From: Bacillota bacterium
Lineage (GTDB): Bacteria; Bacillota; Clostridia; Clostridiales; Caloramatoraceae
Length of the DNA stretch: 20,439 bases
NCBI GenBank assembly: GCA_023415335.1
Contig: JAEZLD010000166.1
Span: forward strand, 1 to 20,439
Reading direction: 5' to 3'
A program made the translations under genes and the position numbers. Under the pieces are notes generated by a model that did no database searches, was not told where the DNA came from, and saw nothing but the letters and a program-made list of their open reading frames with translations. This document shows, one piece after another, positions 8,701 through 15,525 of this stretch (positions are counted from its first letter, which is position 1; each line of letters opens with the position of its first letter).

Positions 8701-10924
8701 GCACTGTCTGTACTGCCACATCAGTATCCGAGCCACTTTCAATAATCTTAAGCACATCTTCTGTCATATCATGCTGGTAGGGTATGTTCATATAGTCAAA
8801 ACCGGTTATTTTATTAAGCTTTTCTGTCAGGAGCCTCTTTTGCTGCTCGTTCTCCACCTTTGAAACCTGTCCTATAACCCTATAGACAATTCCATCAATA
8901 TCTGCAATGGAGACTATCTGTGCACGGCAAAGGCAGAAGCCATTTCCAAAACGGTTTGAGCGGTACTCTATAATCCTCTGACTTGGCTCCTTTAAAGCCT
9001 CTATAAAACAGTCACGTATACGTTCACGGTCTCCAATGCTTATGGTTTCATTTTCCATAATATTTTCCACATATCCCAGGGTCTTTTCCACGACTACCAT
9101 TCCATCCGGATTTTTTCTTCGAACCTTAAGTGTGTCGTCCCATGGGTCATAGTCATATACAAGTATTCCAGTACTATCAATAAATATACGGTTCCTCTCA
9201 TCCTCTGCACGGCGCTCTTTCACAAGAAGCTGAAGAGTCTTATTCTCTTGGGCAAGCTGCTCTGCCTTTTTCTGGTCTGTTATATCTCTAAAGCAGGTTA
9301 AGTACACAGCCCCTTCCACATGTATAGCCGTAGATGAAGCCCAGCACTCCTGTCCATCTGAATGTATATAACGATATTCAAGAGATATAGGCATCTCTTC
9401 CGTACACTTCTTAAATGAACCATAATACTCCAGGAACTTTTTCCTATCATCCGGATATACCATGCGGTCACACAAAAGCTGTATCTGAGTGTTAAAGGGT
9501 ATTGTTTTTCCTATAGAGGACGGATCCTCATGATTTGATGCCCTAAGTGTAATTGTGTTATCGTTAATATTAACCTCATGTACCTCGTCGTAAACGCTAA
9601 AAAGGGCATCGCATAAGCGCTTAAGATCCTCATGCTTCTGTTCAGTAATATCGGTAAAGATAACCTGCATTACTTCTTCATTATCGGTATAGACAGTCTT
9701 CTGAAAAACATATCTTATCCACCTAATGCTTCCATCAGGCAGAAAAACACGACACTCACAGTCCTGCCGTTCATTGCTTCCCGGTGCGCATACCCTTTCA
9801 ATAGTCTCGTGCAGCACCAGGAAATCATCCGGATGCACATTCCTAAATTTACTGCGGCCTCTTACGGACTCCATATACTGTTGTCTGCTGCTATATCCAT
9901 AAATTTTCCAGGTCATATCGTTAAGCCCTAGAAGCTCCCTGAATCCAAACCTCCCACATTTTGTAGTAAATTGCATAATGCCACAAGGTAAGGTGTCGTA
10001 TAACCATTTTAGGAATAATCTTTGCTTCTGTAGCTCCGATGCCTGTTTGATAGCATTTTTCTCATCCTGCACAAGCGAATCTATGTCTATGAGTATTCCA
10101 CTGGCATAGGTAATGCTTTTACTGCGTTTTACTATTCTCCCTACAAATCTTACCCAGCGCCAGCTTCCATCCTTACATATATGCCTGTAGGTGGTTTCGA
10201 GCATACCGCCTTCCTCTGACATTACTGTGTTTATCTTAAAGCTTATATTCTCAAGGTCATCTGGATGAACGGCTGACATAGGTGAATCGCAGAACAACCT
10301 TTCGTATTCCTCATGGTTATATCCAAACATTAATGCTGTCATATCATTAAAAAAAACAACTTTTATGCCCTCTGTAATTTCAAAGTCCAGTATCCCACCA
10401 GATACGCTGCCCATAATTTTTGTAAGCTGAGTACTAATCTGAGTATCTTGATTAAGTAACCTTATCTGAGGTGTTATGTTATCCACAGCCCCATAAAGTA
10501 TATCTTCCCAGATACTCTTTGGTGGCTGCATGCTTGCACTACACCTTAGAATTATATTGTTTACCCTATGGAAAGCAACCATTGTATCAAAAGGCTTTAT
10601 AAGTATATCCTCTGCCCCGTGAGTCAAGGCCTTCCGCTGATAATCTAAATCATTGCTATCAGCACATACCACCACAGGTATATGCTTAAGCATACCATTT
10701 TGCTTTATGAAGTCTAAAACACCAAAGTCCTCAGAATCATGGGTGTGTGAGTTTAATATTACAGCTGACACATCCTTCAGGTTACTAAGCTGTTCCATAG
10801 CCCCAGTCTCATCCTCTGCCTCATATATAAGGAATTCATCTGAAAAAACATTTGCAATCATAGCCCTGTCATAAGGTGAATTATCTACAATTAATACCCC
10901 CAGCCTGCTTTGGTTTTTTAACAT
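5795..10924 (-). CDS. Giant multi-PAS/GAF diguanylate cyclase with degenerate receiver domain
   Basis: A 1709-residue cytoplasmic sensor predicted to make cyclic di-GMP from two GTP. Order: receiver-like domain (8-125); PAS at about 165-290, 303-430, 436-552 and 575-692; GAF (715-882); PAS at about 885-992, 1008-1128, 1150-1270, 1277-1398 and 1408-1525; GGDEF (1527-1697). Boundaries are estimated by eye from PAC-type endings such as FTDITEQK. The cyclase site is intact (RFGGDEF, 1613-1619) and an inhibitory RxxD site (R1606-D1609) lies five residues before it. In the receiver the phosphoacceptor Asp appears to be Asn (N58 in VILNSH), although the KPFD lysine is kept, so phosphorylation is unlikely. 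There are no membrane segments and no EAL domain. The start at 10924 has GGGGGG 6 nt upstream. Signals sensed are unknown. It has its own long leader. Confidence 0.9.
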   Translation of the reverse strand: MLKNQSRLGVLIVDNSPYDRAMIANVFSDEFLIYEAEDETGAMEQLSNLKDVSAVILNSHTHDSEDFGVLDFIKQNGMLKHIPVVVCADSNDLDYQRKALTHGAEDILIKPFDTMVAFHRVNNIILRCSASMQPPKSIWEDILYGAVDNITPQIRLLNQDTQISTQLTKIMGSVSGGILDFEITEGIKVVFFNDMTALMFGYNHEEYERLFCDSPMSAVHPDDLENISFKINTVMSEEGGMLETTYRHICKDGSWRWVRFVGRIVKRSKSITYASGILIDIDSLVQDEKNAIKQASELQKQRLFLKWLYDTLPCGIMQFTTKCGRFGFRELLGLNDMTWKIYGYSSRQQYMESVRGRSKFRNVHPDDFLVLHETIERVCAPGSNERQDCECRVFLPDGSIRWIRYVFQKTVYTDNEEVMQVIFTDITEQKHEDLKRLCDALFSVYDEVHEVNINDNTITLRASNHEDPSSIGKTIPFNTQIQLLCDRMVYPDDRKKFLEYYGSFKKCTEEMPISLEYRYIHSDGQECWASSTAIHVEGAVYLTCFRDITDQKKAEQLAQENKTLQLLVKERRAEDERNRIFIDSTGILVYDYDPWDDTLKVRRKNPDGMVVVEKTLGYVENIMENETISIGDRERIRDCFIEALKEPSQRIIEYRSNRFGNGFCLCRAQIVSIADIDGIVYRVIGQVSKVENEQQKRLLTEKLNKITGFDYMNIPYQHDMTEDVLKIIESGSDTDVAVQTVLEVVGRQLDVSRVYIIEEKGDGIHCSNTFEWCSEGTAPQINNLHNYTYPEGMRDMYIGMFKDEGVLSCSDISTLPEWLRGILELQDIKSIVQCAIMKNGVFHGFVGFDECRENRQWTATQIHTLKIISQVIGSFLFGDGIKQMDESSEEILKAMNSSPAYIYVINPDTGKVLYSNEAVNNVGGVVTELECYKTIMNRGAVCTCCPVEKLKELGVSIPMEVSVGGRRFIMQASWNNWHGEKAVIVSGTDARSFYQDSEEKRRIEYERDLNRYTSTLFSLFDEILEIDFYHNTFKVLLSRNSRLSQSLKQNDFKESWVMWINKYVFKDDRKTLKDFLDINIITKEFAKGISPVIEYRLNIDGGSNRWNSCTLLQMDGGRYLCCNKDITNQKKAIELEKEVLVLQAKAEEQDRYRIVTDQTRAAVIEINHITGAVYFSEAYKRYETSRHGEERLTAGDGNYSLVYPDDYHVLDEFIKAREEGASCKEVVLRVKMTNGSFRWTKMAGTFIHDSKGNLIRTIGTLTDVDEEVRAKLQLEEVSHRLSMIIDNIPTGVAIYEIRDKLYPIFLSNKACEMFGFTREEYDLCIANKQDVYFIPDLAESLLDGINNINDEKQYVIKKLHAQKKDGSWFYLRMACRLDRKNVAYPICYAVLSDITEEVEKEKREAWQAERYRILSESEKVITFDYSPKEDMMCVSLTIPGKGFTEEVMRQYQATFNEYGRVAPASKESFIAALRSASSATGEGSFDFQADYYGDGFRWYRARYVSIADEEGEIYRVVGRVDDINDIIISQDLIREKAQLDGVTGIRNKDYARSIIETALKEKPVDRFDAMLFMDVDEFKKVNDTIGHFDADKVLRKIGMILTDIFRREDVVARFGGDEFIVYMQSAGGIKHVEKKASQIIEQVSSIQVRSDVPIRCSIGIVGVIGDNTSFEEVFRKADTALYDAKRNGRNQYAISKNVPEEDTASKPTS

Positions 10925-11031
10925 ATCTATCCCCCCACTCCATTTGTTATACTCTCTTTCCTTTCTGTTATTGAGTCATTACGTAATTACAATCATCCGC
11001 TGGAACGGATATTCTATGTAAAATTCTGCTT

Positions 11032-11061
11032 ATAGTACTCTAGTTTATGTGATTCCTTCAA
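11032..11061 (-). promoter_or_regulatory. Possible second promoter for the diguanylate cyclase gene
   Basis: On the minus strand TTGAAG (11061-11056) and TACTAT (11037-11032) are 18 bases apart, just past the terminator at 11099-11066. If real, it would uncouple the cyclase from the upstream RNA. The match is moderate (4/6 and 4/6). A short ATCCG/CGGAT hairpin lies downstream. Confidence 0.25.
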
Positions 11062-11065
11062 GTTA

Positions 11066-11099
11066 TAAAAAGGCGCCTACCATATAAATCAGTAGACGC
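11066..11099 (-). terminator. Intrinsic terminator in the diguanylate cyclase leader
   Basis: On the minus strand GCGTCTACT (11099-11091) pairs with GGTAGGCGC (11081-11073), 9 bp with two G-U pairs and a 9-nt loop, followed by CTTTTT (11072-11067). It lies about 130 bases after a strong predicted promoter and about 140 bases before the cyclase start codon, so it ends a short leader or small RNA rather than a protein gene. Confidence 0.65.
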
Positions 11100-11105
11100 A
11101 TCTTA

Positions 11106-11162
11106 TACCCATAGCTGCCACGTTATTAAATTCATTTAATCTCTGTAGAAATAGCTTAGGTA
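11106..11162 (-). ncRNA. Folded leader element upstream of the diguanylate cyclase (candidate riboswitch aptamer or small RNA)
   Basis: On the minus strand TACCTAAGCT (11162-11153) pairs with AGCTATGGGTA (11116-11106), a 10-bp helix with one G-U and one bulged A. It encloses an asymmetric internal loop (12 and 8 nt) and an inner hairpin of ATTAAA/TTTAAT with a TGAA loop (11140-11125). The intrinsic terminator begins seven bases later. The aptamer-plus-terminator layout is that of a transcriptional riboswitch, but I cannot match it to the c-di-GMP-I, c-di-GMP-II or other consensus I remember. Confidence 0.45.
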
Positions 11163-11201
11163 ATAATAAAAACTTAATATTTATCAAATTAAATTGTACA
11201 A

Positions 11202-11230
11202 ATTATAACATTTATTTTCCCATTTTACAA
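11202..11230 (-). promoter_or_regulatory. Strong predicted promoter of the diguanylate cyclase leader RNA
   Basis: On the minus strand TTGTAA (11230-11225) and a perfect TATAAT (11207-11202) are 17 bases apart with an extended TGT before the -10. The predicted start is near 11195. The -35 overlaps an inverted repeat TTACAA/TTGTAA (11225-11230 and 11237-11242), a possible operator. A near copy of the -10 region lies at 11258-11270. The rest of 11163-11340 is very AT-rich and holds no gene I can see. Confidence 0.55.
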
Positions 11231-11341
11231 GATATATTGTAAATTAAATGTTACATTTACAAATATAACATGAAAATTGTATAATATCACCTGAATATAT
11301 GTACACTTTTCTATTTTAGTTATAGCTAAAGAGTTTCATAA

Positions 11342-11375
11342 CTAAAAAGCCAAGGAACAGTCCTTGGCTTTTTAG
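11342..11375. terminator. Intrinsic terminator after the secreted-protein gene
   Basis: A perfect 15-bp stem, CTAAAAAGCCAAGGA (11342-11356) and its complement (11361-11375), with an ACAG loop; on the minus strand the 3' arm ends in CTTTTTAG. It starts 4 bases past the stop codon of the 11380-12072 gene. The symmetric A/T runs make it look bidirectional, but only the minus-strand gene needs it. Confidence 0.8.
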
Positions 11376-11379
11376 TGAA

Positions 11380-12072
11380 TTAATATGGCTGGAAATCCAC
11401 TATTTTAGGTACAAATCTGCCGTTCTCATAGCTATATTCAAGCACGAATTGTCCTAGTATTGAGTTTGGGCTTATCTGGGCCGATACTCCTGATGCCAGT
11501 TTGTTATTCTTTACAGAAAAGGTTACCTGACTGCCATATTGTAGGTTCCTTAATGCCTCCTCAGGACTTAATATACCAGCAGCAGGCTTTACCCTGAATT
11601 CCTTATCTCCTGTCCTGAATATAACATCTTGATCTACTATACTGGTCTTAACATTAGCCCTCACTACCTCCACCGGGTTATCCACTTGTATCTCATTAAG
11701 AGCTTTATCAATTACATGCACCTGGCTTTCATAAGCGCCTGTTCCAAAGGCCGTAACAAAGACCATTATTACCTGGTCTTTTCCAGACTCTGATATATCC
11801 TGCACTATAAGTATAGGATCCCTTTCAGATGCCTTCCAGTTAAAGGTTTTTTCACCGTTAGGGGTTTTAACCAATACCTGATTATAGTAAGGAAGGTTAT
11901 CAATGACCTTTCCATATACATAGACTCCCTTGCCTTCACTTCCTACTATAAGCTTATAGCCTGCTGGTACTTGAGGCGGTACATTCTTGCCTCCTTTTCC
12001 AAATGGCATTACAAATGCTGACAGCATGATTGCAAGCATCATGCATGAAATTGCAGACATTACTTTCTTCAT
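11380..12072 (-). CDS. Secreted protein of unknown function
   Basis: The 230-residue product starts with a clear signal sequence: basic MKK, a hydrophobic core to about residue 24, then FGKGGKN. There is no lipobox Cys at the cleavage region, so it is probably secreted or held by an uncleaved N-terminal anchor. The mature part is mainly predicted beta strands (KLIVGSEGKGVYVYGKVI, QVIMVFVTAFGTGAYESQVHVID) with no Cys and no catalytic motif I recognise. The start at 12072 has AAGGTGGTG 5 nt upstream. It is a single gene, divergent from the CapA-like lipoprotein and closed by its own terminator. I do not recognise the family. A cell-envelope role is inferred only from export. Confidence 0.75.
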   Translation of the reverse strand: MKKVMSAISCMMLAIMLSAFVMPFGKGGKNVPPQVPAGYKLIVGSEGKGVYVYGKVIDNLPYYNQVLVKTPNGEKTFNWKASERDPILIVQDISESGKDQVIMVFVTAFGTGAYESQVHVIDKALNEIQVDNPVEVVRANVKTSIVDQDVIFRTGDKEFRVKPAAGILSPEEALRNLQYGSQVTFSVKNNKLASGVSAQISPNSILGQFVLEYSYENGRFVPKIVDFQPY

Positions 12073-12098
12073 CTTTTCACCACCTTAAAGCTTTGTAT

Positions 12099-12128
12099 AT
12101 TATATAGATTTTCCAATATGACATACAA
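12099..12128 (-). promoter_or_regulatory. Possible promoter of the secreted-protein gene
   Basis: On the minus strand TATAAT (12104-12099) has TTGTAT (12128-12123) 18 bases upstream. The -10 is perfect but the -35 matches only at TTG. It ends about 27 bases before the start codon at 12072. Confidence 0.35.
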
Positions 12129-12245
12129 TATTCCTAGTGCCAAGTGAAATGATAACAGCGGTAAATAAAGACTATTAGCATTCCATGATATAATAATTCA
12201 TAATTTTACTTGTTGTAACTAATTGTCATAAATGGTAATATATCC

Positions 12246-12273
12246 TTGACTATAATATCAGTATGTATATACA
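12246..12273 (+). promoter_or_regulatory. Possible promoter of the CapA-like lipoprotein gene
   Basis: TTGACT (12246-12251) and TATACA (12268-12273) are 16 bases apart, giving a leader of about 50 nt before the ATG at 12333. A perfect TATAAT at 12251-12256 overlaps it but lacks a well-placed -35. Confidence 0.35.
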
Positions 12274-12332
12274 TTTATTTGAAAGCACAAGTAACATGCA
12301 TCCCTTTATTATCCTTAAAGGAGGAGTATTGT

Positions 12333-13517
12333 ATGAGAAAAAGCCATGCTTTTATTATTATATTAGAGATTATTTTTTGCTCAGTGCTTCTCTCATCCTG
12401 TAAGCTAAAGGGGCTAATTAATACACTTCCTAAGCTACCTTATGACTCACCAAATTCATCTGCTAATCAAGAGAGTAAACCTTCATCTGATGCTGAAGGT
12501 TCTCCTTCTCCTACCGGACATACTATAGAAATCACTCCTACACCATCCATAGCATCTTCTTCCAATAAGATAACCTTGTCCTTTGTGGGAGACTGTGTTT
12601 TAGGAAACATAAACGAAGAGGATAATCCTTCATATTTTCCGAATGTTTATAAAGCCCAGGGAAGCTACACCTATCCTTTCGACCTGGTAAAGGACGTATT
12701 TAAAAATGATGACCTTACCATCGCAAACTGTGAAGGTACCTTTACAGACAGTACAGTACAGAGTACAAAAAAATGGAGGTTCAGGGGTCCTAAGGAATAT
12801 GCAGGTATATTTGCTGCCTCCTCGGTAGAAGCCGTATCCGTATGTAATAACCATGTTCCCTATGACTATTTATCTAAGGGCTATGAGGACACCAAAAAAA
12901 ATCTTATTGGTGCAGGTACAGGTATATTCCATACAAAAGCACCTTTTATTACAGAAGTAAAAGGCACACAGGTAGTCGTAATAGGAGACGACTCTACCTC
13001 CATGGGAACGTCTGGTGTAATGGAAAGGGTAATATCAGAAATAAGGAAATATAAGAAAAAGGACAATATGGTTATAGTAGATATGCACTGGGGTACTGAA
13101 TACCAGGAGCTGCCAACCCAGTGGCAACAGGAAGCTGGCCGTGCCTTTATTGACACCGGTGCAGATTTAGTAGTAGGACAACATCCCCATATACTTCAGG
13201 GAATAGAGCTTTATAATGGAAAGTATATTGTCTACAGCCTGGGGAATTTTGCATTTGGAGGCAATGACCAGTGCAAATATCCAGAAACCTTTATATTCAG
13301 GATTTCCTTTGACACTGAGGGTGGCACTGCAGAAGCCTGTATAGTACCATGTTACATGACCTCCACCAGAGAAAAGGACAGTGTGTGTATAATGAAAAAC
13401 AACTACCAGCCCCAGATAGTAGAAGGAGATGAAGCAAACCAGGTAATGAAGCTTTTACTAAAGAGAAGCTCTCCTCTTAAGCACGGTATAAAAGAAATGG
13501 ATGTCTATAAAAATTAA
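12333..13517 (+). CDS. CapA-family lipoprotein (metallophosphatase-like, poly-gamma-glutamate capsule type)
   Basis: The 394-residue product begins with a lipoprotein signal peptide ending in LLSSC, so C23 is the predicted lipidated residue and the protein should be anchored outside the membrane. A Ser/Pro-rich linker (about 35-78) leads to a CapA domain (about 80-320). It shows the family motifs: SFVGDCVLG (84-92), ANCEG (131-135), CNNHVPYD (171-178), DMHWGTEYQ (250-258), GADLVVGQHPHILQ (276-289) and YSLGNFAFGG. In the calcineurin-like fold these Asp/Asn/His residues bind metal. The frame is open upstream to 12246, but AAGGAGGAG followed 6 nt later by ATG 12333 fixes the start. No capB/capC ligase genes are adjacent, so capsule synthesis is not supported; these lone lipoproteins have unclear substrates. 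Confidence 0.88.
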   Translation: MRKSHAFIIILEIIFCSVLLSSCKLKGLINTLPKLPYDSPNSSANQESKPSSDAEGSPSPTGHTIEITPTPSIASSSNKITLSFVGDCVLGNINEEDNPSYFPNVYKAQGSYTYPFDLVKDVFKNDDLTIANCEGTFTDSTVQSTKKWRFRGPKEYAGIFAASSVEAVSVCNNHVPYDYLSKGYEDTKKNLIGAGTGIFHTKAPFITEVKGTQVVVIGDDSTSMGTSGVMERVISEIRKYKKKDNMVIVDMHWGTEYQELPTQWQQEAGRAFIDTGADLVVGQHPHILQGIELYNGKYIVYSLGNFAFGGNDQCKYPETFIFRISFDTEGGTAEACIVPCYMTSTREKDSVCIMKNNYQPQIVEGDEANQVMKLLLKRSSPLKHGIKEMDVYKN

Positions 13518-13526
13518 GACATCCAT
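13497..13526 (-). terminator. Hairpin between convergent CapA-like and glycosyltransferase genes
   Basis: ATGGATGTCT (13497-13506) and AGACATCCAT (13517-13526) form a perfect 10-bp stem with a 10-nt A/T loop. The CapA-like stop codon (13515-13517) is inside it. On the minus strand a T-rich tract, TTTCTTTTAT, follows, so it fits a terminator for the glycosyltransferase operon. No U-tract follows on the plus strand. Confidence 0.55.
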
Positions 13527-13538
13527 GCTAAAGGTCCC

Positions 13539-15521
13539 TTATTTCCTCAATTCATCGTACTTTTCATAAAAGAAGCTTTTATGCCACTGGCTTTCATGAA
13601 GCTGGCTCAGATGCTTAAGTCCCATTGCCCCGTACTGTCTTATAAGCCCATTAAAGTTTATCATTATGCTAGCCTTAAGCTCATACCTCTGGCCGCCAAC
13701 CTCATGGTATACCACTGAGCTGCATACCACCTTAGGCTTCCACGCAGCTCTTGCACCATAATAGTAAAAGTACCCTATAAGCAGACTGTCATCCTCAAAG
13801 CACTGCATACCCTTCATGAAGGAGGTATCATAGCCGCCTACTGCTCTCAATATTGAAGCTTTATGGATACAGGGGTGGTTAAAGCCATTTATAACATCGT
13901 CTGATTTGAGCCCCCCGAGCATATTCTGAAGCTGTCCAATCTCCTGTGGGATTTCTCCCTTCACCCACCTGTCAAGATATTTCATGTAGCCTTGTTTATC
14001 AACAATAGCACAGCAGGCCATAGGCTCATCGTTTCCCTCCAGAAATTCTATGAGAGGCCTTTCCCAATCCTTAGTGAAAACCATATCTATGTGAAGCTCA
14101 CTTATATATTTTGCTTCAGGGAAAAAGCTCCATACAAATTCAAAGCACCTCTGCCTTCCTTGGACTATTCCTACGTTTTTCCCATCGCCTATAACCACAA
14201 AATTCAGCTTAAACTCTTTAAGGTATGCCTTCAGCTGTTCATTAGATAATCTTCCCTGATTGTAAACAACCACTGTCTTATAACATGAATCCTCCAAGGA
14301 TTTAAGGCATTTGAACGCCTTGTCCATATGCTCCTTCTCATTCTCTGCGGATGCCATAAACAGCAGAGTATGAATAAGGCTGATGTTCTCTCCACCTTCT
14401 GTTGAGCAAAGCAATCCCTCATTTTTAATCCTTTCAGCCTCAAGCTTTCCTAGAATTATATACACATTATTTTTTAACCTTGCATCTTCAGGGCTTAGCT
14501 TCAATGCCTCCTGAGCATGATAAAGGGAATCTTCGTATAAGCCCAGCTGATAGGCTGCAATTGCTGCATAATCATGGGGTGTATAATCCCATGCATAACC
14601 CATGTTAACATAATTTCCTGACTTTTGCTTTATTTTTAAAGCCTCCTCTGCCATAAACAGACACAAGGGCCAGTTTTCAGTTTCATAAGCCATTTTGGCA
14701 CATTCTACATAAGGCTCCCTCATATACGGCACTTCGCCAATAGCCCTCATATACCACCTATAAGACTCCCCCTCGTCCTTGAGCCTGTGGTACGAGTCAG
14801 CTATCCACCGCATGGCAGCACACCTTTCCTCAGGCCATGTGGCATCCTTAAGCTTCAGATAATTCTTCAAAGTGCTTATGCATTCATTCCACTGCCCTGC
14901 ATACATATACTCCCTTCCTAAGTAGTAATTCATCCTGTCGTTTTCAGGTTCCTCTACTACAGCCATATCCAAAAGGGGAAGATATGACCCTCTGGATTTA
15001 TTAGAATCTGGATAGTGGTTCAGCACCATTCCCTCAACAAAAATAATCTTCTGGGGCTCACTTCCCATGTAGACAAGGTATTCATGTATGGGACATTTCC
15101 ATCTGTAGTCATGCCTTGAATGGACCTTAAAGTAGGTGAACTGTACATCAGGGGTTCCATCCTCATGAAGGCTCCAGTTGAATGTATACCTGGCCATCTT
15201 AACGTCCTTATCCCATGCCTTCTCCAGCTTATCACGCCATCCAGCTTCAAATATCTCATCCAAGTCTGTACATACACATATATCTGTGTCCTCGGGAACG
15301 TTATCCAGTGACAGATTCCTTGCCACATCAAACCTCCAGGGCTTTACCTCCTGTTCATACACAATTGCTCCCCTGCTTCTCAGATTTTCCACCGTGTTAT
15401 CAGTTGAACCAGTGTCAGTTACAACCACAATGTCTGCCTCATCCATAGAATCCATCCATCTGTCAACAAACCGCTCCTCATTTTTACATATGGCATATAC
15501 GCATATTTTAAATCTTCCCAT
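13539..15521 (-). CDS. Two-domain GT2 glycosyltransferase with TPR-like middle
   Basis: The 660-residue product has an N-terminal GT-A fold of family 2 (about 1-180): ICVYAICKNEERFVDRW, VVVTDTGSTDNT and a DLD metal/nucleotide site (86-88). A helical TPR-like region follows (about 185-360, e.g. YLGREYMYAGQWNECISTL). A second GT2-like domain fills about 410-640 with HID (478-480) where DxD is expected, NHPCIHKASILRAVGGYD and CFEDDSLL. This layout resembles SunS-like and other peptide- or protein-modifying glycosyltransferases. The start is 4 nt after the upstream paralogue's stop, with AGGGGTG 5 nt upstream inside that gene's end, so the two are co-translated. With the collagen-like gene upstream it may glycosylate a surface protein; donor and acceptor are unknown. 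No membrane segments. Confidence 0.85.
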   Translation of the reverse strand: MGRFKICVYAICKNEERFVDRWMDSMDEADIVVVTDTGSTDNTVENLRSRGAIVYEQEVKPWRFDVARNLSLDNVPEDTDICVCTDLDEIFEAGWRDKLEKAWDKDVKMARYTFNWSLHEDGTPDVQFTYFKVHSRHDYRWKCPIHEYLVYMGSEPQKIIFVEGMVLNHYPDSNKSRGSYLPLLDMAVVEEPENDRMNYYLGREYMYAGQWNECISTLKNYLKLKDATWPEERCAAMRWIADSYHRLKDEGESYRWYMRAIGEVPYMREPYVECAKMAYETENWPLCLFMAEEALKIKQKSGNYVNMGYAWDYTPHDYAAIAAYQLGLYEDSLYHAQEALKLSPEDARLKNNVYIILGKLEAERIKNEGLLCSTEGGENISLIHTLLFMASAENEKEHMDKAFKCLKSLEDSCYKTVVVYNQGRLSNEQLKAYLKEFKLNFVVIGDGKNVGIVQGRQRCFEFVWSFFPEAKYISELHIDMVFTKDWERPLIEFLEGNDEPMACCAIVDKQGYMKYLDRWVKGEIPQEIGQLQNMLGGLKSDDVINGFNHPCIHKASILRAVGGYDTSFMKGMQCFEDDSLLIGYFYYYGARAAWKPKVVCSSVVYHEVGGQRYELKASIMINFNGLIRQYGAMGLKHLSQLHESQWHKSFFYEKYDELRK

Positions 15522-15525
15522 AAGA

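Noticed and set aside
11140..11155. ATTTCTAC resembling part of a Cas12a direct repeat
   Set aside because: A short chance match in AT-rich DNA, with no repeat array and no cas genes.
11106..11162. Match to a known c-di-GMP riboswitch
   Set aside because: The conserved core elements of c-di-GMP-I as I recall them (GCAAAC, GACGCAAAGC) and of c-di-GMP-II are not visible, so I kept it as unassigned.
12246..12332. N-terminal extension of the CapA-like protein
   Set aside because: The extension has no ribosome binding site, and the internal ATG at 12333 has an excellent one followed by a complete lipoprotein signal.
12333..13517. Capsule (poly-gamma-glutamate) biosynthesis operon
   Set aside because: Only a CapA-like gene is present; no capB, capC or capE-like neighbours are in the window.
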